33,517 nucleotides of DNA from an uncultured bacterium (GTDB lineage Bacteria; Verrucomicrobiota; Lentisphaeria; Victivallales; Victivallaceae): the NCBI GenBank assembly GCA_949297015.1, contig CASFRF010000004.1:1-33517 (forward strand). Direction: 5' to 3'. Below are positions 1-7,217 of this stretch, piece by piece; position 1 is the stretch's first letter, and each line of letters begins with the position of its first letter. The translations under genes and the position numbers were made by a program. The notes under the pieces were generated by a model, which worked only from the letters and a program-made list of their open reading frames with translations, had not been told where the DNA came from and did not search any database.

Positions 1-89
1 AATATGTATGGAATAATACACCATCTCCCGGAAAAAACAAGCCTTCCCCGAAAAAAAACCCGGTTATTCGCGAAAGGACCGTCGGGAAT

Positions 90-118
90 TTGCTTTTCCG
101 CGAAGTTGGAACTACATT
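90..118 (+). promoter_or_regulatory. candidate sigma-70-type promoter of the mscS-like gene
   Basis: TTGCTT at 90-95 and TACATT at 113-118 are 17 nt apart, which puts a start near 125 and leaves a leader of about 23 nt. The -35 is weak, so this is a tentative reading. The remaining upstream bases (1-89) are AT-richer than the genes, contain two A-tracts, and show no gene. Confidence 0.35.
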
Positions 119-147
119 GCACGGAGTTCAAAACCAGGGGATCTGAC

Positions 148-1407
148 ATGGTATTGCAACGGCTCATCATCGCCACCGGTCTGGGGGGAGCACGCCCCGG
201 GGCCGCTCCGGCGGCCGTCGCCGACGGGGCGGCCGCCGATCTGACCCAGCTGGAAAATCTGGAACCGGCGGCCGTGGTCAAAACCGCCTGGTTCGATTTC
301 CGGGCGATCGCCGACTGGGTGGCCCGCGCGGAGTATCCGCTGTTGGTATTTGTGTTGGGATTCGCCGCCACGGCGGTCTGCGGGCTGATTCTGCTCTGGC
401 TGTTGAATCGCCTGACCGCTCCGCGTCCCGGTCGTCGCCAGTCTTTCCGGCGGCGACTGGTCCGGACGCTGGCGCCGCCGGCGATTCTGGCGCTGGCGCT
501 GCTCGGGGTCTTCTCGTTTTTCCTGCCGGTGCTCAAAACCATGCCCGCCGACTGGTTGTCCCCGGGGATCAAGCTGTTCCTGACCGTGCTCACCCTCGTG
601 GCGGCGTGGGGCGGCTTCCGGCTGCTGGAGCTGCTGGCGCTGGCACTCAACAACTACGCCCGGAAATCGACCAATTCGCTGGACAATCTGCTGGTCGACA
701 TTGTCCGCAAGACCACCAAGATCACGCTTGGAATCATCACCGGATTGTTCATCGGCCAGAGCATTTTCGGGATCAACATCACCGCCCTGCTGGCCGGGGC
801 CGGGGTCATGGGACTGGCGGTGGCCTTTGCCGCGCGGGACACGCTGGCCAACTTTTTCGGAACGGTGGTGATCATCGCGGACCAGCCCTTCCGGGTCGGG
901 GACTGGGTCCGGATCGGGAGTGTCAGCGGGCTGGTGGTCTCGGTGGGCATGCGCAGCACCCGGCTGCGGACCGCCGAGGAGACCGAATGCACCATTCCGA
1001 ACAGTCTGGTCGCCTCGCAGACGGTGGAAAACCTCAGCCGGGCAGGCCGGATCAAACACTGTTTCGAGCTGACCATGACCTATGATCAGACGCCGGAGCA
1101 GCTGAGCCGGGCGATCGAGTTGCTGCATCGGATCACCGACAACTACCGGGGAGCGGACCTCCCGGACTTCCAGCCGCAGGTCTTCTTTTCCGGATTCGGC
1201 AACTGGTCGTTGAACCTCAAGGTCATCATGTGGCTCAAGACCGGGGACTTCAAAACCGCCGAGCAGCTCAAAAGCGCACTCAATCTGGAAATTCTCCGCG
1301 AGTTCAACGCCGCCGGGCTGCAGATGGCCTTCCCGACCACCACCAATGTGCTGGTCGAAGCCGGGACGGGGACGGTGACGAAGCCGGCCGCCCGGAACCG
1401 GACCTGA
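148..1407 (+). CDS. MscS-family mechanosensitive ion channel
   Basis: Predicted 419-residue inner-membrane channel of the small-conductance mechanosensitive family, which releases solutes on hypo-osmotic shock. Hydrophobic segments lie at about residues 64-89, 108-129, 141-168 and 191-228. The last matches the MscS pore helix (AGAGVMGLAVAFAARDTLAN) and runs into the beta domain (DQPFRVGDWVRIG, then IPNSLV). The Gly/Ala-rich pore helix is the diagnostic feature. I chose ATG 148 because AGGGG sits 7 nt upstream. The frame is open back to position 4, but that part is AT-richer and looks non-coding. No terminator follows the stop; the next gene is convergent 21 nt away. Family call is firm; gating class is not determinable. 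Confidence 0.93.
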   Translation: MVLQRLIIATGLGGARPGAAPAAVADGAAADLTQLENLEPAAVVKTAWFDFRAIADWVARAEYPLLVFVLGFAATAVCGLILLWLLNRLTAPRPGRRQSFRRRLVRTLAPPAILALALLGVFSFFLPVLKTMPADWLSPGIKLFLTVLTLVAAWGGFRLLELLALALNNYARKSTNSLDNLLVDIVRKTTKITLGIITGLFIGQSIFGINITALLAGAGVMGLAVAFAARDTLANFFGTVVIIADQPFRVGDWVRIGSVSGLVVSVGMRSTRLRTAEETECTIPNSLVASQTVENLSRAGRIKHCFELTMTYDQTPEQLSRAIELLHRITDNYRGADLPDFQPQVFFSGFGNWSLNLKVIMWLKTGDFKTAEQLKSALNLEILREFNAAGLQMAFPTTTNVLVEAGTGTVTKPAARNRT

Positions 1408-1428
1408 GTTCGACGCCGACGGGTAAGC

Positions 1429-2316
1429 TCACTTCAGCCGGAGCAGCAGCCGGGCCAGCTTTTCGCACGGATCGAGCGACTCCTTGGCCTGCCGGAGCCC
1501 CGGTTCATTCATATCCTGTTCGCGGTTCATCCGGCGTCCCCGGGGCGCCAGGTGGCGGGCGAGCTGCCAAGTCAGCATCTGGGCGGCGCCTTTGCAGAGG
1601 TGATCGGCCTTTTCAAAGTGGATGTCGAAGCACTCCGGGGTGATCGAACTGAATACGGAAAATCCGACCGGACAACCGGGGGCGGCGTAGAGCAGCACCC
1701 CCTCCAGCCCGATCGCCTCGAAATGATTCCAGGCGGTCGTCATTGCCAGCGCCTCATCATGCAGGAACGGGCGGTCGGTCAAGCGGGCATTGAGCATCCG
1801 GGCCAGCTCCGCCGCCACCGGCAGCAGATCCGGCGAGAGGGGGACCAGCGACCAGTCGGGATGGGCCGCCTCGAACTGCCGGATCAGATTCCGTTTCTTG
1901 CGGAGTCGGCCACCGCTGAGTTCGGCCAGCTGTCGGAGGTCGTAGAGGTAGTCGGCGGAGCCGGGGTCGCACTCGGACCGGAAGAATCTTTCCGCATCGG
2001 GGAAGCGAGTGAAGTACTCCGGGGGGGCGTCGTAGACCGCGCCGTCGATCCGGCCCCGGGCGGTGGCTTCGGCGGTGAGTTCCGCAAGTTGTCCGGGGGG
2101 GAACCAGTCGCCGATCGGGAAGTGGAGCAGGCGTTCTTCGCGGCCCAGGATCAGCAATCGGCCCTCCAGTTCGGCCCACTCCATCCGGTATGGTTCGGCC
2201 CACAGCAGCAGGTTGGCGGGAGCGCACTCGCAACTGGGGCGGGTATTGGCGGCCGTCAACTGTTTCAATCTTGCCGCGTCCGCAAGTCGGATCGGGCGGA
2301 ACTCGGGAAACGTCAT
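1429..2316 (-). CDS. DUF2156 family protein (GNAT-fold, LPG-synthase C-terminal-like)
   Basis: A 295-residue soluble protein of the DUF2156 family, the GNAT-like fold also found as the catalytic half of phosphatidylglycerol lysyltransferases. The family marks are YLYDLRQLAELSGGRLRKKR near residues 123-142 and NREQDMNEPGLRQAK near the C-terminus. No membrane segment is present, so this is the stand-alone form, whose acceptor is generally unknown. The start is ATG 2316, preceded by AGGAGG at 5 nt spacing; the frame stays open to 2415 but that part is AT-rich and contains a terminator and promoter. Proximity to tRNA-Glu is noted, but no aminoacyl-tRNA dependence can be shown from sequence. It converges with the mscS-like gene. 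Confidence 0.85.
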   Translation of the reverse strand: MTFPEFRPIRLADAARLKQLTAANTRPSCECAPANLLLWAEPYRMEWAELEGRLLILGREERLLHFPIGDWFPPGQLAELTAEATARGRIDGAVYDAPPEYFTRFPDAERFFRSECDPGSADYLYDLRQLAELSGGRLRKKRNLIRQFEAAHPDWSLVPLSPDLLPVAAELARMLNARLTDRPFLHDEALAMTTAWNHFEAIGLEGVLLYAAPGCPVGFSVFSSITPECFDIHFEKADHLCKGAAQMLTWQLARHLAPRGRRMNREQDMNEPGLRQAKESLDPCEKLARLLLRLK

Positions 2317-2351
2317 CTCATCCTCCTGGCTATCGCTTCCGTAAACTCGGA

Positions 2352-2379
2352 ATGATACCATATCCGGCTTCCGCTCAAA
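2352..2379 (-). promoter_or_regulatory. candidate promoter of the DUF2156 gene
   Basis: On the minus strand TTTGAG (2379-2374) is followed after 16 nt by TATCAT (2357-2352). The implied start near 2345 leaves a leader of about 30 nt containing AGGAGG. The -35 is poor and the -10 is good, so this is a moderate call. Confidence 0.4.
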
Positions 2380-2382
2380 TAC

Positions 2383-2412
2383 AATCGGAAAATGTTTTTT
2401 TCCGATTTTTTT
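2383..2412 (+). terminator. rho-independent terminator, strong on + strand
   Basis: A perfect 10-bp stem, AATCGGAAAA (2383-2392) with TTTTCCGATT (2398-2407), encloses a 5-nt loop and is followed by five more T. On the minus strand the tail is only GTATTT, so it is weaker there. No + strand gene lies directly upstream; the nearest is the mscS-like gene 1 kb away, beyond the opposing DUF2156 gene. It may end mscS read-through transcripts, and it shields the tRNA promoter. Confidence 0.75.
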
Positions 2413-2444
2413 CACGATCCGGGAGTTTTTCGGGGTATCGGGAC

Positions 2445-2472
2445 TTGATTTTGCGGGAATGCGGGGTATATT
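2445..2472 (+). promoter_or_regulatory. promoter of tRNA-Glu
   Basis: TTGATT (2445-2450) and TATATT (2467-2472) are separated by 16 nt. The predicted start near 2480 lies 15 nt before the mature tRNA 5' end, consistent with a short leader removed by RNase P. Confidence 0.65.
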
Positions 2473-2494
2473 TAGGGTCTATCAAGTCTCTTGC

Positions 2495-2570
2495 GTCTCC
2501 ATCGTCTAGAGGCCTAGGACACCGGGTTTTCATCCCGGCAACACGGGTTCGAATCCCGTTGGAGATGCCA
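2495..2570 (+). tRNA. trnE: tRNA-Glu (anticodon TTC), CCA encoded
   Basis: A 76-nt cloverleaf. The acceptor stem pairs GTCTCCA (2495-2501) with TGGAGAT (2560-2566); the anticodon stem CCGGG/CCCGG holds loop TTTTCAT with anticodon TTC at 2529-2531; the T arm is ACGGG-TTCGAAT-CCCGT; discriminator G and CCA (2568-2570) follow. The D region (TCGTCTAGAGGCC..AGGACA) closely matches bacterial tRNA-Glu. The first acceptor pair is G1-U72, a wobble where E. coli tRNA-Glu has G-C. The 70 nt between it and the next gene contain no obvious terminator. Confidence 0.97.
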
Positions 2571-2640
2571 CCGTTTCTGATCTCATCTGTCCCGCACGCG
2601 TTCCGGCTGCGCGGTAATTTCCGTAACCGGGGGAGATTGC

Positions 2641-3612
2641 CTACCGGTCGAAATTGATCCGCTCTTCTTCGATCACCAGCGGCCGGTTCTTCACCTGAAC
2701 CCACACCGCCCCCAAATACTCCCCGATGATCCCGATGAACAGCAACTGCACCCCGGACAGGAAAAACATCCCGATCACCAGCGGCGCCAACCCCAAATTG
2801 AACGTGTCCCACCACAGCAGCTTCAACACAAAATAGACGATGGCCACCACCAGGCTCGCCCCGCCGATCAGAAATCCGGTCAACACCGCCAGCCGCAGCG
2901 GCAATTTGGAGTGATTGACCAATCCGGTCATCGCCATGTCATACAAAGTGAAGTAATTGTTCTTGGTCACGCCGTGCTGCCGCTTATCCTGAACGAACGG
3001 CACCTCGCACTGTTTCAATCCGATCTCGCTCACCAGACCGCGGAAGTAGGGGTACGGTTCGTGAAACTTCCGCAGCGCATCGATAAACTTCCGGTCGTAC
3101 AGCCCGAAACCGGTAAATTTTTCCAGCAGCTTCTGCCCCGGAGTCGATTTCTGCAGCAGTTTGTAATACAGCCCCCGCAGAAACTCCATCAGCACCCCGG
3201 CGTGGGTCCCGGAGCGCACCCCGGCAACCACATCATAGCCCAGCTCATATTTGTCCAGAAATTGCCCGAGCAGTTCCGGCGGTTCCTGCAGATCGCTGCA
3301 GAGGTAAAACACCAGATCCCCGCCGGCACTGAGCAGGGCATTGTACGGCGAGCGGATGTGTCCAAAATTCCGCGCGTTCAAAATCACCTTGAACTTCGGA
3401 TCCGCCGCCGCAATCCGGCGCAAAACTTCACGGGTGCCGTCCGTCGAAGCATTGTCCGCCACGACAAATTCATAATCGTACTGCGGATGCCTGGCCAGCT
3501 CCGCGCACACCCGCTCATAGAACAGCGGGATGTTCTCCACCTCGTTCCAGCAGCTCGTGACAATGCTGATCGTTTTCTTCGCCCGTTCCGGAACCTTTTC
3601 GCCGTCAACCAT
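2641..3612 (-). CDS. GT2 glycosyltransferase, GtrB/DPM1-like, with C-terminal membrane anchor
   Basis: A 323-residue enzyme predicted to move a sugar from a nucleotide donor to a polyprenyl phosphate at the inner membrane. The N-terminal GT-A domain begins SIVTSCWNEVENIP, carries DNASTDGT, and has SDLQEPPELL, equivalent to the acidic DxDLQ.PPE motif of DPM1/GtrB enzymes. Two hydrophobic helices (about residues 234-262 and 270-300) follow, then a short basic/acidic tail, the classic GtrB layout. Its ATG overlaps the aldolase stop by 8 nt, so the two are probably translationally coupled. Donor and lipid acceptor cannot be told. The reading continues leftward without a strong terminator before the tRNA antisense strand. 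Confidence 0.88.
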   Translation of the reverse strand: MVDGEKVPERAKKTISIVTSCWNEVENIPLFYERVCAELARHPQYDYEFVVADNASTDGTREVLRRIAAADPKFKVILNARNFGHIRSPYNALLSAGGDLVFYLCSDLQEPPELLGQFLDKYELGYDVVAGVRSGTHAGVLMEFLRGLYYKLLQKSTPGQKLLEKFTGFGLYDRKFIDALRKFHEPYPYFRGLVSEIGLKQCEVPFVQDKRQHGVTKNNYFTLYDMAMTGLVNHSKLPLRLAVLTGFLIGGASLVVAIVYFVLKLLWWDTFNLGLAPLVIGMFFLSGVQLLFIGIIGEYLGAVWVQVKNRPLVIEEERINFDR

Positions 3613-4387
3613 TCAAGCGTTTCTCCAACATCTGTATGCGCGCTTCATCCTCCTGCTTGATCCGGGAGTAATAGCGCCGCTTGCTCTTCAACCAGAGCAA
3701 TTCAAATCGAATCGCCTTCGTCAGAAAATCCTCTTTGCAGTCCACCGCATCCGCACGGAACACCACCTTGCGGGTCTCAAATTTATCCAGCAACCGCTCC
3801 CGGTTCAGCGCCCGGATGAACTCCATACTGTGGTGCGAAATCGCCCCCCCGAGCCCGCAGGCCAGATTCCGCGCCCGCGCCTGCCGGAACGTATCCGCGC
3901 AGATGTCGTAGATCTCCTTCGTATCCACCGCGCTGCGCGTCAATCCCATGGAACCAGTCAGATCCACCCGGCCCACCGTCACGCCATCCAGATGTTTAAG
4001 GATCGGCAACTCCATCATAGCCGAAAAGTTCTGGTACCCGGTCCGGGTTTCCATATTGAAGAAAAAGTCAATGTCCTCGGCATTATCCGGCGCGATCATC
4101 GTCTCGATCATCTTCCCGTACTTGTACAGCGCATAGGGCGTCTCCACCATCGGCGCAATGATTCCGGCAACCCCGATTCCCAGACAGTTATACATATCGG
4201 TTACCGACTCCACCCCGCCGATCTTCATGATGATCGGCAACCCCACCGCAGAGGTGATGTCCTTCAACCGGGTCAACTCCACCATCCGGGTGCCTTCCGC
4301 TTCAAACTCCGCCTTGATTTGAATGCAGTTGCAATTCTCCTTGAGGTCCTTCAACAACTGAATCATTTCCCGTTCAAGCACATTCAT
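3605..4387 (-). CDS. HpcH/HpaI-type aldolase/citrate-lyase family protein
   Basis: A 260-residue TIM-barrel protein resembling the metal-dependent class II HpcH/HpaI aldolases, which join or split 2-oxo acids and aldehydes. Supporting marks are FFFNMETRTGY (likely metal Glu113) and VGRVDLTGSMGL (likely metal Asp142), matching the family ET and G..DL..S.G motifs. The usual catalytic His region near the N-terminus is not recognisable, so the chemistry may differ. ATG 4387 has GGAGG 7 nt upstream. Two sampled lines here are 48% and 52% GC, against 70% or more in the housekeeping genes, hinting at acquisition. It is bracketed by a TPP enzyme and a glycosyltransferase; substrate unknown. Confidence 0.75.
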   Translation of the reverse strand: MNVLEREMIQLLKDLKENCNCIQIKAEFEAEGTRMVELTRLKDITSAVGLPIIMKIGGVESVTDMYNCLGIGVAGIIAPMVETPYALYKYGKMIETMIAPDNAEDIDFFFNMETRTGYQNFSAMMELPILKHLDGVTVGRVDLTGSMGLTRSAVDTKEIYDICADTFRQARARNLACGLGGAISHHSMEFIRALNRERLLDKFETRKVVFRADAVDCKEDFLTKAIRFELLWLKSKRRYYSRIKQEDEARIQMLEKRLNG

Positions 4388-4521
4388 TTTCGCTCCTCCG
4401 CTTCCGTCTCGCACCAAACTGCCTTCAAATCACACCGCCTCGCACGCAACTCACACGCTCAGAACCATTCTCCAACCGTGACCCCGACCTCCGCCGGCCA
4501 CAGGAATTCATCGCCTCATGC

Positions 4522-6339
4522 TCAACGCTTCTCCGCCGTCCCGGCTGGAACAATCATATTGCGCAGAAACTCCTCCCTCTCCAGAAACGGAAACATATCC
4601 TCCAGCGGCGACGACACCAAACGACCGTCCGGCAGGCGACGGGAGGAGAGTTTCGGAGAAAACGTGAAGTGATCGGGCATTCGCACCACGCAGAAAACCG
4701 GTCCCGGGGCCGCCAGCACTCTCCTCAGACGATCCGCCAGTCCCTCCTGCGACGCGATCTCAAACACCTTGAAGCCGAATGCCGACGCCAGCGCGGCAAA
4801 ATCCGGGAAACTCACGCCGCTGGGCCCATCACAGCCGATCAATTCATTCCGATCAAAAAAGCTCCCCTGCGTCTGCTTGATCGAACTGTAGCCGTTGTTT
4901 TCAAGCAGGAAGATCTTCAGCGGCAATTGATGATGCCGGATCGTCTGCAACTCCTGCAGATTCATCATGATGCTGCCGTCTCCGGCCAGACAGACCGTGT
5001 TGCGGCCGGAACCGACGCCGGCCCCCAACGCCGCCGGGAGATCGTAGCCCATCGAAGCACAGCCCGAATTCCAGAACATCCGTTGTCCGCACTTGACCAC
5101 TCCGCTCTGAAACAGAGCCACACACGCCGTTCCGTTTCCGGCGACGACATCCCAGTCCGCCGACAACTGCGATGTCAATTCGCGCATGAAGAAATAGGGA
5201 TTGACCCGATCACGCCAGTTCCGGTGCTCATCCGTGATGACCGGACACGCCTCCCGACGCTGACGACACCACTGCCGCCATGAGCTCCAATCAGGGAGCT
5301 CCCACCCGCTCCGAAGCTGTTCCGACCATGCGGCCAGAAAAGCCCCCGCATCCGCACAGATCGCCAGATCCGGGACAAACGTCTTTTTGCCCAGCTCCGC
5401 CCGGTCGACATCCACCGCCACCTTCCGGGCCGCCCGCGCATAGTTTTTCCAGTCGTAACTCACCTGGCGGATGTTATTCCGCGTACCGATCGTCAAAACC
5501 AGATCCGCATTCTGCAGGACGAAGTTTCCCGCGCGCTGCCCCACGGTTCCGATCCGTCCGGCATACAGCGGATAATCATCCGGCACCAGCGATAACCCGT
5601 TGAACGTCGTCAACACCGGAATCCCGAGTTCCAGCGCCAGCTTGCGAAAGCGGTCCCCGGCTCCGGCGCAATCGATTCCGCGACCGGCGACGATCACGGG
5701 CCGTTCAGAGCGGGACAGCAACTCCCGGAGCTCCGCCAGTTCGCCCGGGGTGGGCGCCGGGAGCGATTCCCGCTGCGGAATCTGAAACCCGGTCAACGTC
5801 CCCTCTTCAATCAACGCCCCCTGAACGTTGAGCGGGATGTCCAGCCACACCGGGCCCGGACGCCCGCTGTGCGCCAGATGGAGCGCCTTTTCCAATTCAT
5901 ACCGGATCCGTTTGGGATCATCAACCATTGCGGCGTATTTCGTCACCGGGCGCACGATATCGACGATATTGATTTCCTGATCGCCCAGCTGGCGCAACCC
6001 ACGGAGTTCCGGGCAGGAACGGATGGTCGTTTCAAACTTCACCTGTCCGGAGAGGTAGAGCACCGGCACCGAATCCAGCCATTGCCCGATCACCCCGGTC
6101 AGCGTATTCGTCCCCCCGGGGCCGGTGGTCACCGAAACCACCCCCGGACCGTTCCCCGCCCGGACATAACCTTCCGCCGCAATCGCGCACGCCTGCTCGT
6201 GATGGCAACAGACCGGCATGATCCGCTTCTCGCAACGCAACCCGTCGTTGAGGTACATCGCCCCGCCGCCGGTCACCAGAAACACATGTTTCGTTCCGTG
6301 ATCCGCCAGATATTTGAAAATATAGTCCGCCACCCGCAT
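4522..6339 (-). CDS. thiamine pyrophosphate-dependent enzyme, acetolactate synthase-like
   Basis: A 605-residue, three-domain TPP enzyme of the acetohydroxyacid synthase/pyruvate oxidase family. The N-terminal Pyr domain has the cofactor-activating Glu48 in HHEQA and the segment TTGPGGTNTLTG; the middle Rossmann-like domain starts about residue 215; the PP domain has GDGSIMMNLQELQT and ends its TPP/Mg motif at LENNGYSSI near residue 483. Such enzymes decarboxylate a 2-oxo acid and transfer the two-carbon unit. No ilvN-type regulatory subunit adjoins; instead an aldolase and glycosyltransferase follow, as in surface-glycan loci (compare YerE-type branched-sugar enzymes). A branched sugar or acyloin product is therefore inference. 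ATG 6339 was chosen at the family N-terminus, with AGGAG 10 nt upstream. A 134-nt gap to the aldolase shows no convincing promoter. Confidence 0.85.
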   Translation of the reverse strand: MRVADYIFKYLADHGTKHVFLVTGGGAMYLNDGLRCEKRIMPVCCHHEQACAIAAEGYVRAGNGPGVVSVTTGPGGTNTLTGVIGQWLDSVPVLYLSGQVKFETTIRSCPELRGLRQLGDQEINIVDIVRPVTKYAAMVDDPKRIRYELEKALHLAHSGRPGPVWLDIPLNVQGALIEEGTLTGFQIPQRESLPAPTPGELAELRELLSRSERPVIVAGRGIDCAGAGDRFRKLALELGIPVLTTFNGLSLVPDDYPLYAGRIGTVGQRAGNFVLQNADLVLTIGTRNNIRQVSYDWKNYARAARKVAVDVDRAELGKKTFVPDLAICADAGAFLAAWSEQLRSGWELPDWSSWRQWCRQRREACPVITDEHRNWRDRVNPYFFMRELTSQLSADWDVVAGNGTACVALFQSGVVKCGQRMFWNSGCASMGYDLPAALGAGVGSGRNTVCLAGDGSIMMNLQELQTIRHHQLPLKIFLLENNGYSSIKQTQGSFFDRNELIGCDGPSGVSFPDFAALASAFGFKVFEIASQEGLADRLRRVLAAPGPVFCVVRMPDHFTFSPKLSSRRLPDGRLVSSPLEDMFPFLEREEFLRNMIVPAGTAEKR

Positions 6340-6355
6340 TGATTTCCAACTCCTC

Positions 6356-6370
6356 TGCCGCACTGCGGCA
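6356..6370 (-). promoter_or_regulatory. dyad in the leader of the TPP-enzyme mRNA
   Basis: TGCCGCA and TGCGGCA flank a single base, forming a perfect 15-nt dyad just upstream of the ribosome-binding site. As RNA it can form a 6-bp stem with a 3-nt loop; as DNA it could bind a dimeric regulator about 68 bp downstream of the -10. Confidence 0.4.
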
Positions 6371-6437
6371 CTGTGTCCGTAAGGCTGAACCGACCTCGAT
6401 CAACCGATTCCAAGGCTGTCCCCCGTTGCCGGAAAGT

Positions 6438-6465
6438 AACATACACCCCTTGCCGGAAAAGTCAA
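6438..6465 (-). promoter_or_regulatory. promoter of the TPP enzyme-aldolase-glycosyltransferase operon
   Basis: On the minus strand TTGACT (6465-6460), 16 nt, TATGTT (6443-6438). The implied start near 6431 gives a leader of about 92 nt. It is divergent from the grpE promoter. Confidence 0.6.
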
Positions 6466-6482
6466 TCCGGGTCCGCCCGGAA

Positions 6483-6498
6483 CTCCGGCGCGCCGGAG
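6483..6498. promoter_or_regulatory. 16-bp perfect palindrome between two divergent promoters
   Basis: CTCCGGCGCGCCGGAG is perfectly self-complementary. It lies 17 bp upstream of the grpE -35 and 17 bp upstream of the opposing -35, so it sits at the exact middle of the divergent promoter pair. A shared operator is possible; a chance GC palindrome cannot be excluded. Confidence 0.4.
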
Positions 6499-6515
6499 AA
6501 AGTTTTCGGAAACTC

Positions 6516-6543
6516 TTGAAAATTCCCGGAATCAAGATATATT
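6516..6543 (+). promoter_or_regulatory. promoter of the grpE-dnaJ-smpB-miaB operon
   Basis: TTGAAA (6516-6521), 16 nt, TATATT (6538-6543), start near 6550. The -35 with its preceding C reads CTTGAAA, the sigma-32 -35 consensus, but no CCCCAT-type -10 follows, so it may be a housekeeping promoter. CTTGA at 6515-6519 and TCAAG at 6532-6536 form an inverted repeat over the spacer. No CIRCE element (TTAGCACTC inverted repeat) is present. Confidence 0.65.
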
Positions 6544-6593
6544 ACTTTATTTTATAACCTTGGATTGAAAATCGTTACCCGGAGGGGAGCGCG

Positions 6594-7193
6594 ATGAAGA
6601 AAAAGTCGGAGAAAACAGAAAAAATGACCGAACCGGAAGAGCAGAAGAACGTTTCGGAGCCGGGGACAACCGCGGAACCGGCGCCGGAGTCCGCCGCGGC
6701 GGAACAGACCGGTAGCGCCGCCGATCCGCTGGCCGAACTCCGCCGCGAAAACGCCGAACTGAAGGATAAGTTCCTCTATCTCTCCGCCGATTATCAGAAC
6801 TACCGCAAGCGGGTGAGCAAGGATCTGACCGAGGCCCGGCTGACCGGAACCGTCCACGCGGTCGATCCGTTCCTCAAAGTCAACGACTTTCTGCTGATGG
6901 CCCGGCAGGCCGCCGACCGCTCGGATAACCTGGAGGCGTTGCGGCAGGGCGTGCAGATGATCATCAAGGAGTACGACAAGGCGCTGGAGGAACTCGGCGT
7001 CACCCGGCTGGTCGCCGTCGGCGCCAAGTTCGACCCCGAACTGCACGAGGCCGTGGCCCAGGAGCCCTCCGATACGGTGCCGGAAGGCCACATCATCAAG
7101 GAGTGGAGCGGCGGCTACAAACTCGGCGAGCGGTTGCTGCGTCCGGCCCGGGTGGTGGTCTCCACCGGCCCGGCCCCGGAGGACGCCCAATAA
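6594..7193 (+). CDS. grpE: nucleotide exchange factor GrpE
   Basis: A 199-residue co-chaperone that releases ADP from DnaK. An acidic, Lys/Pro/Ala-rich disordered N-terminus (residues 1-45) precedes the long coiled-coil dimer helix (about 46-135) and the C-terminal beta domain carrying the signature FDPELHEAV (146-154), GGYKLGERLLRPARV (173-187). Length is normal. GGAGGGG lies just upstream of the ATG. It heads an operon with dnaJ 24 nt downstream; dnaK is not in the window, so the chaperone trio is split here. Confidence 0.97.
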   Translation: MKKKSEKTEKMTEPEEQKNVSEPGTTAEPAPESAAAEQTGSAADPLAELRRENAELKDKFLYLSADYQNYRKRVSKDLTEARLTGTVHAVDPFLKVNDFLLMARQAADRSDNLEALRQGVQMIIKEYDKALEELGVTRLVAVGAKFDPELHEAVAQEPSDTVPEGHIIKEWSGGYKLGERLLRPARVVVSTGPAPEDAQ

Positions 7194-7217
7194 TTTTCCG
7201 AAGGACAACGTGTACAC

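Noticed and set aside
4..147. N-terminal extension of 48 residues to the MscS-like protein
   Set aside because: The frame is open, but the stretch is AT-richer, lacks any MscS feature, contains a plausible promoter, and ATG 148 has its own well-placed ribosome-binding site.
112..1128. Long minus-strand open frame opposite mscS
   Set aside because: A Pro/Arg/Gln-rich translation typical of the antisense of GC-rich coding sequence; the + strand gene is certain.
6516..6543. sigma-32-type heat-shock promoter for grpE
   Set aside because: The -35 is CTTGAAA but no CCCCAT-like -10 follows at the right distance; TATATT at 16 nt fits the housekeeping factor better. No CIRCE element is present.
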